A stretch of 64,000 bases of DNA from Stappia indica (GTDB taxonomy: Bacteria > Pseudomonadota > Alphaproteobacteria > Rhizobiales > Stappiaceae): positions 1 to 64,000 of the forward strand of contig NZ_MBQE01000004.1 in the NCBI RefSeq assembly GCF_001696535.1, given 5' to 3'. This document shows, piece by piece, positions 8,344-17,582 of the stretch. The notes below the pieces were generated by a model. It ran no database searches and was not told the DNA's origin. It was given only the letters and a program-made list of their open reading frames with translations. Each line of letters starts with the position of its first letter. Within the stretch, counting starts at the first letter, position 1. The translations under genes were made by a program, and so were the position numbers.

Positions 8344-9390
8344 GTGCCGGACATCATTGGTGAATATGTCGACCGTCTGATCACAGTCGAGATGCGCAAC
8401 CGCGGCATGAACCACAATATCATCGCTCCGATCTACAACGAGGCGCGGCGCGAGGGCGGCGGCCGTCCGATCACCGCCCGCGCGGCCGAAGCGCTGGTGG
8501 ATCGGGTCGGCGAGGGCGACGTGGTCCTCATCGTTACGGGCGCGGGCTACTGGCCCGAAGTGCCGCACGGCGAAAGCGACGGACCTCCGGGCGCCGTGTC
8601 GCTGGCGCGGGCGCTCTACTGGGGGCTGAAGGCCGTTCCGGTCTACGTCTCCGAAGTCTGCCATGCCCCGCCGATCAAGGCCTCGTCCGAGGCCGCCGGC
8701 ATCATGATCCGCGACTACGAGCTGGCGACCGGCCGGCGCATGGGCGCGGCCCAGGTGACCGCTCCCGAGGAGCAGGGCGATATCGACCAGTGGGCCAAGG
8801 ACCTGCTCGAGCGGACGCAGCCCAAGGCGATCATCGCCATCGAGCGGCTCGGCCCGAACGAGAACGGCATCGTCCACTATTCGACCGGCGTTGCGCCGAA
8901 GAACTGCGTGAACCTTGGTCCCCTGTTCGACCAGGCGGCCGAGCGCGGCGTGCTCAGCATCGGCATCGGCGACAATGGAAACGAGATCGGCTTCGGCCGC
9001 ATCCATTCCTTCATGCAGGACTTCCACCCCTATGGCCGCGAGACGCAGACCGACAAGCCCGGCGGCGCCATCACGGTGACGGCCACGGACATCTTCCTGC
9101 CGGCCTCGATCTCCAACTGGGGCGCCTACGGCATCTCCGCGATGCTGGGCTTCCTGTTGAAGGACAAGGAGCTGGTCCAGGATCCGGAGACGGAAAAGCG
9201 CATCATCCGCGCCTGTCTGGATGCCGGCGGCTGGGAGATGCGCTACTGCACCTCGCGCTTCATCGTCGATGGGGCGGAAGGGGAGAGCTCCATGGCCATC
9301 GTGCAGCTGCTGCGCGACATGGTCCGACTGAACATTGCGCCGCCCGACCGCGGGCTGTCGCACGGCAAGATGAAAGAGGCGGCACAGTAA
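8344..9390 (+). CDS. DUF4392 / D-glutamate cyclase-like protein
   Basis: 348 aa, GTG start with AAGGAG upstream. Family features include DVVLIVTGAGYWPEVPHGESDGPPGA near the N-terminus and the hallmark IGIGDNGNEIGFGR about two-thirds along. The family includes the C-terminal domain of mammalian mitochondrial D-glutamate cyclase, which interconverts D-glutamate and 5-oxo-D-proline. Substrate residues cannot be verified here, so the exact reaction is inferred. It sits between a divergent LysR gene and a TRAP operon, suggesting that a 5-oxoproline or D-amino-acid-like compound is the imported substrate. Confidence 0.82.
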   Translation: MPDIIGEYVDRLITVEMRNRGMNHNIIAPIYNEARREGGGRPITARAAEALVDRVGEGDVVLIVTGAGYWPEVPHGESDGPPGAVSLARALYWGLKAVPVYVSEVCHAPPIKASSEAAGIMIRDYELATGRRMGAAQVTAPEEQGDIDQWAKDLLERTQPKAIIAIERLGPNENGIVHYSTGVAPKNCVNLGPLFDQAAERGVLSIGIGDNGNEIGFGRIHSFMQDFHPYGRETQTDKPGGAITVTATDIFLPASISNWGAYGISAMLGFLLKDKELVQDPETEKRIIRACLDAGGWEMRYCTSRFIVDGAEGESSMAIVQLLRDMVRLNIAPPDRGLSHGKMKEAAQ

Positions 9391-9458
9391 AGCCGCCCGA
9401 CCACGGGCCCTGCCGGACCATCGGCAGGGCCGGCCCCACCCGACAGAGAGGATTTCCC

Positions 9459-10541
9459 ATGAACACTCTTGCAAGACTGCTCGGCGCCACGGCTCTGGCC
9501 TGCGTTCTCCCCCTGGTGGCTGTGGCTCAGGACCTGCCGCAGACCAAGCTCTCGGTGATTGGCTCGCCGGTGAACTCGCCGAACTGGACCAACGTGCTGC
9601 AGCCGTTCTGGAACGAGACGGTCCCGGCCGACAGCAACGGCCGCGTCACGGCGAACGCGGTCAGCATGACCGACCTCGGGGCGAAGGGCCCCGAGCTGAT
9701 GCGCCTTGCCGCCTCGGGCGTTGCGGACATCGTTGCGGGCAGCACGACCCTGATTTCCGGCGAGCTGCCGGAGAACGACTCCATCGATCTTGCCGGCCTC
9801 GCGCAGGATATCGATACGCTGCAGAAGATCATCGACGCCTATCGCCCGACGCTGGAGGAGCGCTACCGCGAGCGCCTCGGCGTCGTTCCGCTCGGCTTCT
9901 GGCCGACCGGCGCGCAGGTCCTGTGGTGCGCGACCCCGGTCGAAGGCCTCGACGATCTGGCCGGCAAGAAGGTGCGGGTGTTCTCCACCACCACCTCCTC
10001 GCTGACGGCGGCGCTCGGCGCCACGCCCGTCACCATGGCCTTCAACGAGGTGGTTCCGGCCATGCAGCGCGGCGTCATCGACTGCGCGTTCACCGGATCG
10101 AACTCGGGCAACAACGCGAAATGGACGGATGTCGCAACGCATCTGGTCGACCTGACCGTCGGCTGGGGCGTCAACTTCATCGTCGCCAACTCCAAGACCT
10201 GGGATGCGCTGGACCCGGCCGTTCAGACCTTCCTGCGCGACGAGGTGCGCACCAAGCTGGAGCCTGCGGGCTGGGAGATGGCCCGTGTCGCCACGCAGCA
10301 GGGCATCTGGTGCTCGGTCGGCGACGACCGCTGCGAGCCCGAGTCCACCGCCCCGCGCAACCTGACGAAAGCCGGCCTGAAGCTGGTCGAGCTGACCGAG
10401 GTCGAGAGCGCGCGCCTTCGCGAGATCGTCGCCGAGCATGTCATGCCCGAATTCACGCAGGCCTGCGGCTCCGACTGCGTTACCCGCTGGAACGAGACCG
10501 TCGGCACTGTCCTGGACATCCAGCTGAACGCGGCGAGGTGA
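9459..10541 (+). CDS. TRAP transporter substrate-binding protein (second system)
   Basis: 360 aa from the ATG at 9459. Signal peptide MNTLARLLGATALACVLPLV with cleavage after VAVAQ. The DctP fold is shown by GFWPTGAQVLWCATPVEGLDDLAGKKVRVF and the following AMQRGVIDCAFTG block. Several cysteines (CATP, the CSVGDDRC pair, CGSDC) could form disulfides in the periplasm. It is unlike the first system's binding protein, so the two TRAP systems have different ligands. It overlaps the next gene by four bases. Confidence 0.92.
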   Translation: MNTLARLLGATALACVLPLVAVAQDLPQTKLSVIGSPVNSPNWTNVLQPFWNETVPADSNGRVTANAVSMTDLGAKGPELMRLAASGVADIVAGSTTLISGELPENDSIDLAGLAQDIDTLQKIIDAYRPTLEERYRERLGVVPLGFWPTGAQVLWCATPVEGLDDLAGKKVRVFSTTTSSLTAALGATPVTMAFNEVVPAMQRGVIDCAFTGSNSGNNAKWTDVATHLVDLTVGWGVNFIVANSKTWDALDPAVQTFLRDEVRTKLEPAGWEMARVATQQGIWCSVGDDRCEPESTAPRNLTKAGLKLVELTEVESARLREIVAEHVMPEFTQACGSDCVTRWNETVGTVLDIQLNAAR

Positions 10542-11098
10542 CGGGGTTGGGCAACCTTCTGGTCTCTCGCAAGCTGGCGCGACTGGCCCGGTTTTCCGCC
10601 ATCGGCAGCGGGTTGCTGCTTCTCGGTGCGGCCGGCCTGATGACGGTGGAAATCCTGTCGCGCCGCCTCTTTCACTTCGGCCTCATCGGCGTCGACGAAC
10701 TGGCCGGCTATGCCTTCGCCATCGCCATGGCCTGGGGCTTTGCCCAGGCCCTGTTCATGCGGGCGCATATCCGCGTGGATCTCGTCTATCTGCAGTTGCC
10801 GGCCGGGGTGCAGCGGTTTCTGGACGTGGTGGCGCTCGGGGCATTCACCGGGATCATCGGCATTCTGGTCACCCATGCTTGGGGCACGCTCGCGGAATCC
10901 CTGCGCCTTGGGGCCCGCGCCAGCACGCCGCTGGCAACACCCCTGTGGATCCCGCAGGCGCTCTGGCTGGCCGGGCTGATCTTCTTCCTGATCTGCCTTG
11001 CGGCCCTGCTGTTCGATCTGATGCGCGCGCTCGTGCGGGGCGACCAGGCCCTGGCGGCCGAGCTGGGCGCCTCGGAATCGGCATTGCGGAGGCGGTGA
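10538..11098 (+). CDS. TRAP transporter small permease (second system)
   Basis: 186 aa with a GTG start overlapping the stop of the binding-protein gene (GTGA). Four hydrophobic helices and the motif LIGVDELAGYAFAIAMAWGFAQALFMRAHIRVD correspond to the DctQ core. It forms the membrane complex with the large permease that begins one base after its stop. A TTG nine bases downstream is an alternative start. Confidence 0.9.
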   Translation: MTGLGNLLVSRKLARLARFSAIGSGLLLLGAAGLMTVEILSRRLFHFGLIGVDELAGYAFAIAMAWGFAQALFMRAHIRVDLVYLQLPAGVQRFLDVVALGAFTGIIGILVTHAWGTLAESLRLGARASTPLATPLWIPQALWLAGLIFFLICLAALLFDLMRALVRGDQALAAELGASESALRRR

Positions 11099-11099
11099 G

Positions 11100-12380
11100 A
11101 TGGGCATTGCGCTGATCCTTCTGTTCGTCCTGATCGCGCTGGGTCTGCCGATTGCCGCGGTGCTCGGCTGGCTCGCCGTGCTGCTGGACTGGCTGCTGTC
11201 GCCCTTTCCCCTGCAGCGGGCCTTCGGCGAGATCGCCTGGTCGCACAGCATCGAGTTCACGCTGATCGCGATCCCCATGTTCATCATGATGGGCGAGATC
11301 CTGCTGCGCTCGGGCATCGCGGACCGCATGTACAACGGGGTCGCGGCATGGCTCGGCTGGCTGCCCGGCGGGTTGATGCACGCCAATATCGGGGCCAGCG
11401 CCCTGTTCGCGGCGACCTCCGGCTCCAGCGTCGCCACGGCCGCGACCATCGGCACCACCGCCATGCCGCAGGTCGACCGCCACGGCTACAGCGAGCGCTT
11501 GTTCCTCGGCTCCCTGGCGGCCGGCGGCACGCTCGGCATCCTGATCCCGCCGTCGATCAACATGATCATCTACGGGTTCCTGACCGACACATCCGTCCCG
11601 CGCCTGTTCATGGCGGGGCTGATCCCCGGCATCGTGCTGGCGGCGATCTTCTCGCTGGTCATCGTCGTGCTGTGCATCGTCAAGCCCTCGCTGGACGGCG
11701 ACCGCAGCGCGCCGACCGCGCGGGCCCTTCTGGCCAGCCTGCCGGCATTGGCGCCGCCTCTGGGGCTGTTCGCGGTGGTGATCGGGTCGATCTATGCCGG
11801 CTGGGCCACCCCGACGGAGTCCGCGTCCATCGGCGTCATCGTCTCCCTGATGCTCGCCGCGGTCTATCGGCGGCTCAGCTGGGAAATGCTGGTCGAGGTG
11901 TTCATCGGCACCATCCGCACCTCCTCGATGATGATCCTGATCACGCTGCTGGCCTTCCTGCTCAACTTCGTCATCGGCGCGACGGGAATGGCCAATGTGG
12001 TCAACGACTTCGTGAGCGGCCTCAACTGGAGCCCGCTGTCGACGATGTTGATGATCCTGCTCGTCTATCTGGTGCTGGGCATGTTCATGGACACGCTGGC
12101 GATGATCGTGCTGACCATCCCCATCGTCACGCCCATCGTCGTGGGCCTTGGCTACGACCCGATCTGGTTCGGCGTCATGATGGTGCTGGTGGCTGAAACC
12201 TCGGTGTTGACGCCGCCCATCGGCATGCTCTGCTACGTCGTGCACGGCGTGCGGGGCAGGGGCGATCTGACGGACGTGTTCATCGGCGTCACGCCGTTCA
12301 TCGCCGCGCTCATGGGCATGATCGCCCTGATGCTGGCATGGCCGGAACTCGCCCTGTGGCTGCCGGGGCGCCTCTACTAG
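11100..12380 (+). CDS. TRAP transporter large permease (second system)
   Basis: 426 aa, polytopic. DctM landmarks: TLIAIPMFIMMGEILLRSGIADRMY, ASALFAATSGSSVATAATIG and GGTLGILIPPSINMIIYGF. It is the ion-coupled translocation subunit. The operon ends here: a strong intrinsic terminator lies 31 bp past the stop codon. Confidence 0.94.
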   Translation: MGIALILLFVLIALGLPIAAVLGWLAVLLDWLLSPFPLQRAFGEIAWSHSIEFTLIAIPMFIMMGEILLRSGIADRMYNGVAAWLGWLPGGLMHANIGASALFAATSGSSVATAATIGTTAMPQVDRHGYSERLFLGSLAAGGTLGILIPPSINMIIYGFLTDTSVPRLFMAGLIPGIVLAAIFSLVIVVLCIVKPSLDGDRSAPTARALLASLPALAPPLGLFAVVIGSIYAGWATPTESASIGVIVSLMLAAVYRRLSWEMLVEVFIGTIRTSSMMILITLLAFLLNFVIGATGMANVVNDFVSGLNWSPLSTMLMILLVYLVLGMFMDTLAMIVLTIPIVTPIVVGLGYDPIWFGVMMVLVAETSVLTPPIGMLCYVVHGVRGRGDLTDVFIGVTPFIAALMGMIALMLAWPELALWLPGRLY

Positions 12381-12410
12381 GCACCGTCCCGCTACGAGGC
12401 CGAAAAGCTC

Positions 12411-12454
12411 AAGGCCCGGCCAGCCGTCATGCGGCTGGCCGGGCCTTTGTCTTT
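12411..12454 (+). terminator. Intrinsic terminator after the second TRAP operon
   Basis: A perfect 16-bp stem (12411-12426 with 12432-12447, arms AAGGCCCGGCCAGCCG and its complement) around the loop TCATG, followed by a T-rich run (GTCTTTTTT). Classic rho-independent form. Confidence 0.9.
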
Positions 12455-12664
12455 TTTGGTGCCCGCCTTGCGCCCCCGACAGGATCGCAGCCACTCCGCG
12501 CGGCAACGGGAGAATTGCCTCCGCACAACCTGCAATTTTTATCGGAAAAACCAATAATTATATCCAAAAAAGGCAGGTTATCCGATCAAGCCTTCTGACG
12601 CAGGGTTGGGTGTCCGGCGGGTTTTCTCGCTGGCACATTTCGAGATACCCGTCAGGAGCCAGAG
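12455..12664. promoter_or_regulatory. AT-rich promoter gap upstream of the hydrolase/TAXI operon
   Basis: The gap becomes AT-rich from about 12535. It contains an inverted pair AACCTGC / GCAGGTT with an inner ATCGG / CCGAT pair (about 12528-12588), spaced by an A/T-rich stretch. This is a plausible regulator site for the following operon, perhaps for the LysR protein at 16575, but I cannot assign it firmly. Confidence 0.4.
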
Positions 12665-13555
12665 TTGAGCGCCGTCTATCTGAATTACTCGCAAGCCGAA
12701 CTGGACCGGGCGTACGACCAATCGTGCTGGGCTCCCGAAATGGCGGCTACGCTCGCCGCCTATGCCGCGCTGAGTCTTGCGCAGCGCGAGGAAACGCCGC
12801 CGGAAGTCTTCCGCTACGAAGAAGACGCCATGGGCAGCATCGATGTTTTCAACGCTTCCGCCGAGGGGCCGCTGGTCTATTTTCTCCATGGCGGTGCCTG
12901 GCGGTCGGGCGACCGTTCCATGTACAGTTTTCTTGCGCGCAACCTGGACCTGACCGGGTGTCCGCTGGCCGTGCCCGACTATCCCAAGATCCAGTCTGTC
13001 GGCCTGCCGGCGATGGTCGACCGGGTCGCCGCGGCCCTGCGTACCCTGCTGGCGCAGCGGCGCGATTATGCCCGGCGCGGCCTGGTCCTGGCGGGCCACA
13101 GTTCCGGCGCGCATCTGGCCGCATGTCTGGCGACCGGGGCAGGGGGCGCGGACATCGCGGAGCGCGTGTCCGCCTGTCTGCTCGTCTCGGGCATCTACGA
13201 CATGGAGCCCGTGCTGCTGTCGAGCCGGCGCAGCTATGTGGATCTGACGGAGGCGGAGGCCCTTCGGCTGAGCCCGCTCGAGCATATCGAGGTGCTTGAG
13301 CCCGGCCGCATCGTCCTCGCCTACGGCTCGCGCGAGAGCCCGGAATTCATCCGGCAGGCGGAGGCCTTCGGCCGGGCGCTGGTCTCGATGCAGCACGATG
13401 TCCGGATGTTGCGGATCGAGGACCGCGATCATTTCTCCATCCTTCTGGAATGCAACGATCCCGCCAGCGCGCTCTGGCAGGCCCTGACGTCGCTGGTGGC
13501 GTCGACGCAGCGCTGTGAAGCGCCGCATACCAGGGAGATGCAAGGACCGGACTAG
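12665..13555 (+). CDS. Alpha/beta hydrolase, kynurenine-formamidase/esterase-like
   Basis: 296 aa, TTG start with AGGAG six bases upstream. The oxyanion-hole motif HGGAWRSGDR (about residue 76) and nucleophile elbow GHSSGAH (Ser in GxSxG, about residue 143) place it in the carboxylesterase/arylformamidase branch; RDHFSILLE near the end carries the likely catalytic His. It should hydrolyse an ester or formamide in the cytoplasm. It heads an operon with a TAXI-type TRAP transporter, so it probably acts on the imported compound. Exact substrate unknown. Confidence 0.85.
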   Translation: MSAVYLNYSQAELDRAYDQSCWAPEMAATLAAYAALSLAQREETPPEVFRYEEDAMGSIDVFNASAEGPLVYFLHGGAWRSGDRSMYSFLARNLDLTGCPLAVPDYPKIQSVGLPAMVDRVAAALRTLLAQRRDYARRGLVLAGHSSGAHLAACLATGAGGADIAERVSACLLVSGIYDMEPVLLSSRRSYVDLTEAEALRLSPLEHIEVLEPGRIVLAYGSRESPEFIRQAEAFGRALVSMQHDVRMLRIEDRDHFSILLECNDPASALWQALTSLVASTQRCEAPHTREMQGPD

Positions 13556-13580
13556 ACCAACCAAACACCGGAGAGGGAAA

Positions 13581-14549
13581 ATGGGAGTGAGTTCAATGAG
13601 AATGACGTCGATTGTCTGCGCCGCCGCGTTGATGTGCGGAGCAGCGCCGGCCCTGGCCGAGCAATTTTCCATCGGAACCCTGCCACAGGGCAGCAGCGGC
13701 TATGTCATAGCCGCGGCCATCGCCTCGACGGCCAGCGACCACACGGACAACGACTTCATCGCCGTTGCGACCGGCGGTGCCAACCTCGTCCTGCCGCAGG
13801 TGAATTCCGGCGAGATGGACTTCGCCACCTCCAACATGATCGAGGCCTCCTACGCCGTCACCGGCACGGGCAACTTCGAGGGCATGCCCTTGCCCGAGCT
13901 GCGGATCGCCGCGGTGCTGCCGCGCTATCAGGTCGGCCTGCTCGTGCGCCGCGACAGCGACTTCAAGACGGCGGCCGATCTGGCCGGCCGGCCGGTGCCG
14001 ACCCAGTACAGCGCGATGAAGATGATCGAACTGATGCAGGACGCCACGCTGGCGGCCGAAGGGCTGGACTCGTCCCGCTTCGAAGCGACGGCCGTGCCGA
14101 ACTTCGCCAAGGCCGTCGAGCTGCTCGCCGCCGGCCGTGTCGATGCGGCCTATGCGGCGGCGACCAGCGCCCAGGTGCGCGAGGCGGACGCCTCCGTCGG
14201 CGTCCGCTTCCTCGGCGTCAATGCCGTGCCGGGCGGCGAAGAGAAGATGCAGGAGATCGCGCCCGGCTCCTATCTCGACACGATGGAGCCGGGGCCGGGC
14301 CTGGTCGGCGTCGACAAGCCGCTCACCATGTTCAGCTACGAATATGCCCTGCTCGTCGGTGCCCATGTGCCGGACCAGGTGGTCCATGACATGGTGAAGG
14401 CGCTCTACGAAAACCGGCAGCAGCTCGCCGACACCTCGCCGCACTTCAAGGAATGGGACCCGGCCAAGATCTATCGCCCCTCGAAGAAGGCGAAGTATCA
14501 TCCGGGCGCGGAAGCCTTCTTCCGTGAAGCCGGTCTCCTGAAGGACTGA
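13581..14549 (+). CDS. TAXI-family TRAP transporter solute-binding protein
   Basis: 322 aa from the ATG at 13581 (GAGAGGG upstream). Signal peptide with cleavage after ALAEQ. The mature N-terminus FSIGTLPQGSSGYVIAAAIA and the block VATGGANLVLPQVNSGEMDF are typical of the TAXI subfamily, which is unrelated in detail to DctP. TAXI proteins work with fused DctQM permeases, and exactly such a protein follows. Substrate unknown; glutamate-like and aromatic acids are known for relatives. Confidence 0.9.
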   Translation: MGVSSMRMTSIVCAAALMCGAAPALAEQFSIGTLPQGSSGYVIAAAIASTASDHTDNDFIAVATGGANLVLPQVNSGEMDFATSNMIEASYAVTGTGNFEGMPLPELRIAAVLPRYQVGLLVRRDSDFKTAADLAGRPVPTQYSAMKMIELMQDATLAAEGLDSSRFEATAVPNFAKAVELLAAGRVDAAYAAATSAQVREADASVGVRFLGVNAVPGGEEKMQEIAPGSYLDTMEPGPGLVGVDKPLTMFSYEYALLVGAHVPDQVVHDMVKALYENRQQLADTSPHFKEWDPAKIYRPSKKAKYHPGAEAFFREAGLLKD

Positions 14550-14622
14550 TCGAGGATGCTGGGCAGCGGCGAGGTGCCGTTGCCCGGCTCCAGTGCAAGG
14601 GTCTTGTGGAAGGGTCTTGAAG

Positions 14623-16572
14623 ATGAGGCAATCTCCGGACGGATCGGACGCGCGGACGGGCGTCGATCGGCTTTTTGCCGGCCTTCGCACGGCATTTGCC
14701 GTGTCGATACCTCTGCTCGCCGTCGGCTTCTGTCTGGATGCGCCGCGCCGGCTCGGCTACGTCATCTACGACGAGCAGTTCTTGGCGCTTCTGGTCGGCC
14801 TGTGCCTGGCGCTGGTCTTCCTGTCGACCGGACCGCGCGGCAAGGCGCACAAGCGGGCCACCCCCTGGTACGACGTCCTTGCCGCAATGGTCGGCCTCGG
14901 CGTCTGTCTGTTCATCGCTTCGGACTACGAGGGGATTTCCATGGCGTCCGCCATGAACCCGATGGCGCACCTGTTTCCCGCCCTCGCCGTGATCCTGCTG
15001 TTGCTGGAGGGTGTGCGCCGCGTTGCCGGCTTCGCCCTGATGGCCATCATCCTCGTCTTTCTGGCCTACGGGCTGTGGGGCTACATGATGCCCGCGCCGC
15101 TGACCGGCCAGCAGGTCTCTCCCCAGCGGCTGGCGGTCCAGATCGCCTTCGACCCGAGCGCCATCCTCGGCACCGCGCTGTTCATCTGCGCGACCGCCGT
15201 GGTCACGTTCATCCTGTTCGGCTCGATCCTGGAAAAGGCGGGCGGCACGGAGTTCTTCAACGACATCTCGCTTGCCCTGTTCGGCGGCTATCGCGGCGGC
15301 GCGGCCAAGATCGCCGTGACCTCCTCGGCGCTGATGGGCTCGATCTCGGGCAGTGCGGTCGCCAATGTCGTCTCGTCCGGCGTCGTCACGATTCCGCTGA
15401 TGAAGCGCAGCGGCTATCGCGCGCAGACCGCCGCGGCGGTCGAGACCGTCGCCTCCACCGGCGGCCAGTTGGCGCCGCCCGTGATGGGAGCTGCGGCCTT
15501 CCTGATGGCCGACTTCCTGCAGGTGGATTATTCGGAAGTCGTCCTCGCCGCTTTGATCCCGGCCTTGCTCTACTTCCTGTCCATCTTCTTCCAGGTCGAC
15601 CTTGCCGCTGCGCGCCAGGGCCTGCGCGCGCTTTCGAAGTCCGAACTGCCGTCGGCGCGCGCGGTCATGGCGCGGGGCTGGATTTACCCGCTGCCCTTCG
15701 TCGTCCTGATCGTCGCGATGTTCTGGCTGCATCTGCGGGTCGAGGAAGCAGCCCTGTGGGCCTGCGCCTCGCTGCTGCCGATCCTGGTCTGGAGAGCGGG
15801 CGGCCGCCGCAGTCCGGGCGACCTCTTCGATGCCCTCGCGTCGGCCGGCCGGTCGTCGACCTCCGTCATCCTGATTGCCGCTGCGGCGGGCATCATCATC
15901 GGCATTCTCAACCTGACCGGGCTCAGCTTCTCGCTGACGCGCATCCTGATCACGCTCGGCGAGAACAACCTGTTCCTGCTGCTCCTGCTGTCGGCAGCCC
16001 TGTCCATCGTGCTGGGAATGGGCATGCCGACCGTCGGCGTCTATGTGCTGCTCGCCACCCTGGTCACCCCCTCGATGATCAAGCTGGGGGTGGAGCCCAT
16101 CGCCGCCCACATGTTCGTTCTCTATTTCGGCATGATGTCGATGATCACCCCGCCGGTCGCGGTGGCGGCGTTCTCGGCGGCGACCCTTGCGTCCAGCCCG
16201 CCGATGCGCACGGCGATCGAGGCGACGATCATGGCCTGGCCGGCCTTCATCGTGCCGTTCCTTTTCGTCTTCTCGCCCACGCTTCTGGGTGTCGGGCCGA
16301 GCCTTGCGGTGATCGCCTCCACGCTCACCGCCCTTGCCGGCGTGTGGTGCATCACGGCCGGAGGCGTCGGCTATATCCGCGATCCCGCCGGCCCGCTGTC
16401 GCGGCTGGCCATCTTCGCGGCCGGCGCCGCACTGCTGATGCCGACCGACCTGTTCCAAGGCGCGCTTCTGCTCAATATCGCGGGCCTTGCGGTCATGATC
16501 GCGATGCTGGTGTTGTCCAGGAGAGCCAGGTCCGTCTCGGTGTCCGCCCCGCAGGAAACGCGGGCCGGATAG
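14623..16572 (+). CDS. Fused TRAP permease (4TM + 12TM, TAXI-associated)
   Basis: 649 aa from the ATG at 14623; a GTG at 14593 would extend it by ten residues. It combines the small and large permease in one chain: an N-terminal helical part to about residue 190, then the DctM-like part with SSALMGSISGSAVANVVSSGVVTIPLMKRSGY, STGGQLAPPVMGAAAFLMADFL and GMGMPTVGVYVLLATLV. This single-chain form is usual for TAXI systems. It is the last transporter gene, convergent with the lysR gene after three bases. Confidence 0.92.
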   Translation: MRQSPDGSDARTGVDRLFAGLRTAFAVSIPLLAVGFCLDAPRRLGYVIYDEQFLALLVGLCLALVFLSTGPRGKAHKRATPWYDVLAAMVGLGVCLFIASDYEGISMASAMNPMAHLFPALAVILLLLEGVRRVAGFALMAIILVFLAYGLWGYMMPAPLTGQQVSPQRLAVQIAFDPSAILGTALFICATAVVTFILFGSILEKAGGTEFFNDISLALFGGYRGGAAKIAVTSSALMGSISGSAVANVVSSGVVTIPLMKRSGYRAQTAAAVETVASTGGQLAPPVMGAAAFLMADFLQVDYSEVVLAALIPALLYFLSIFFQVDLAAARQGLRALSKSELPSARAVMARGWIYPLPFVVLIVAMFWLHLRVEEAALWACASLLPILVWRAGGRRSPGDLFDALASAGRSSTSVILIAAAAGIIIGILNLTGLSFSLTRILITLGENNLFLLLLLSAALSIVLGMGMPTVGVYVLLATLVTPSMIKLGVEPIAAHMFVLYFGMMSMITPPVAVAAFSAATLASSPPMRTAIEATIMAWPAFIVPFLFVFSPTLLGVGPSLAVIASTLTALAGVWCITAGGVGYIRDPAGPLSRLAIFAAGAALLMPTDLFQGALLLNIAGLAVMIAMLVLSRRARSVSVSAPQETRAG

Positions 16573-16574
16573 GT

Positions 16575-17510
16575 TCAGCCGGGCTGGTCGGCGTCGAGGT
16601 CCGGGTCGGGCGGCACCCCCGCCCGCAGCAGCACGGCACGCAGCTGTTTGATGAATGTGTACCCCGCCGGGCTCAGCGAGCGGCTTGCCGGATAGACGCA
16701 GGAGATCTTGCGCACGATGTGCGGCTCACCGAGAGGCAGGGCAACGACATGGGTGTTGTGAACGCCGAGGATCGTGTAGCGCGGCAGGATCGCGATGCCG
16801 AGGTTCTCGGCCAGCATGCCGAAGATGGTGGTGATCTGCTCCACCTCCCATTGCGGCCGGAAGTCGACGCCCGCCCGGGCGAAGCCCTGCTCCACCAGTT
16901 CGCGCAGGCCGCTGCCGCGCACCAGCGTGATGCAGGGAAACCGGACCGCCTCGCGCCAGTCTGTGGCATCGCCCGCCGCCAGCGGATGGTCCTTCAGGCA
17001 GAACACCATCATGTCTTCACTTAGGAGCGGCATCGACCGCAGGTCGGTCTGGCCCGGCGTCATCGTTCCGATGCAAAGGTCGACCCGACCGTCCATCAGC
17101 CGGATCAGCATCTCGTCGTTGGTGACGTCGGAGATCTCCACCTTGACGCCCGGGTGCAGCCGGGTGAACGCGGCGACCGCGCGCGGCAGGATGGTGGCCG
17201 CCAGAAACGGGGGAGCGGCTACGCGCAGCCGACCTTCGCGCAATTCGGTCAGGTTGCGCACGTCCGAAAACGTCTGTTCCAGCTCCTCGAAGGTCCGCAC
17301 CGCGCCCTTGCGAAAGGTGCGTCCGGCTTCCGTCAGCTCGACGCGGCGCGTGGTCCGGTCGAACAGGCTGGTGCCGAGCTCCGTTTCCAGGTCGCGGATG
17401 ATCTGCGAGAGCGTCGGCTGGCTCAGGCCGATGCGTTCCGCCGTCCGCGAGAAATTGCAGGTCTCGGCCAGGACGAGGAAGGCGTTGAGCTGTCGGAACG
17501 TGATCTTCAT
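16575..17510 (-). CDS. LysR-family transcriptional regulator (TAXI/amidohydrolase locus)
   Basis: 311 aa. Helix-turn-helix at residues 1-60 (TFRQLNAFLVLAETCNFSRTAERIGLSQPTLSQ), then the effector domain. It diverges from the amidohydrolase gene at 17583 with a 72-bp gap and is convergent with the TAXI permease, so it probably controls the amidohydrolase and perhaps the TAXI operon. Confidence 0.9.
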   Translation of the reverse strand: MKITFRQLNAFLVLAETCNFSRTAERIGLSQPTLSQIIRDLETELGTSLFDRTTRRVELTEAGRTFRKGAVRTFEELEQTFSDVRNLTELREGRLRVAAPPFLAATILPRAVAAFTRLHPGVKVEISDVTNDEMLIRLMDGRVDLCIGTMTPGQTDLRSMPLLSEDMMVFCLKDHPLAAGDATDWREAVRFPCITLVRGSGLRELVEQGFARAGVDFRPQWEVEQITTIFGMLAENLGIAILPRYTILGVHNTHVVALPLGEPHIVRKISCVYPASRSLSPAGYTFIKQLRAVLLRAGVPPDPDLDADQPG

Positions 17511-17582
17511 GCCACCCGTTTATCAGACAATCGCATCGATGTGTCGCAGCGCGCCGCGCGCCTGCCCAAGGAAGGAGCCGGG

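Noticed and set aside
17154-17582. An upstream extension that would lengthen the amidohydrolase to about 704 residues
   Set aside because: It runs antisense across the lysR gene; the ATG at 17583 with AAGGAG is the natural start.
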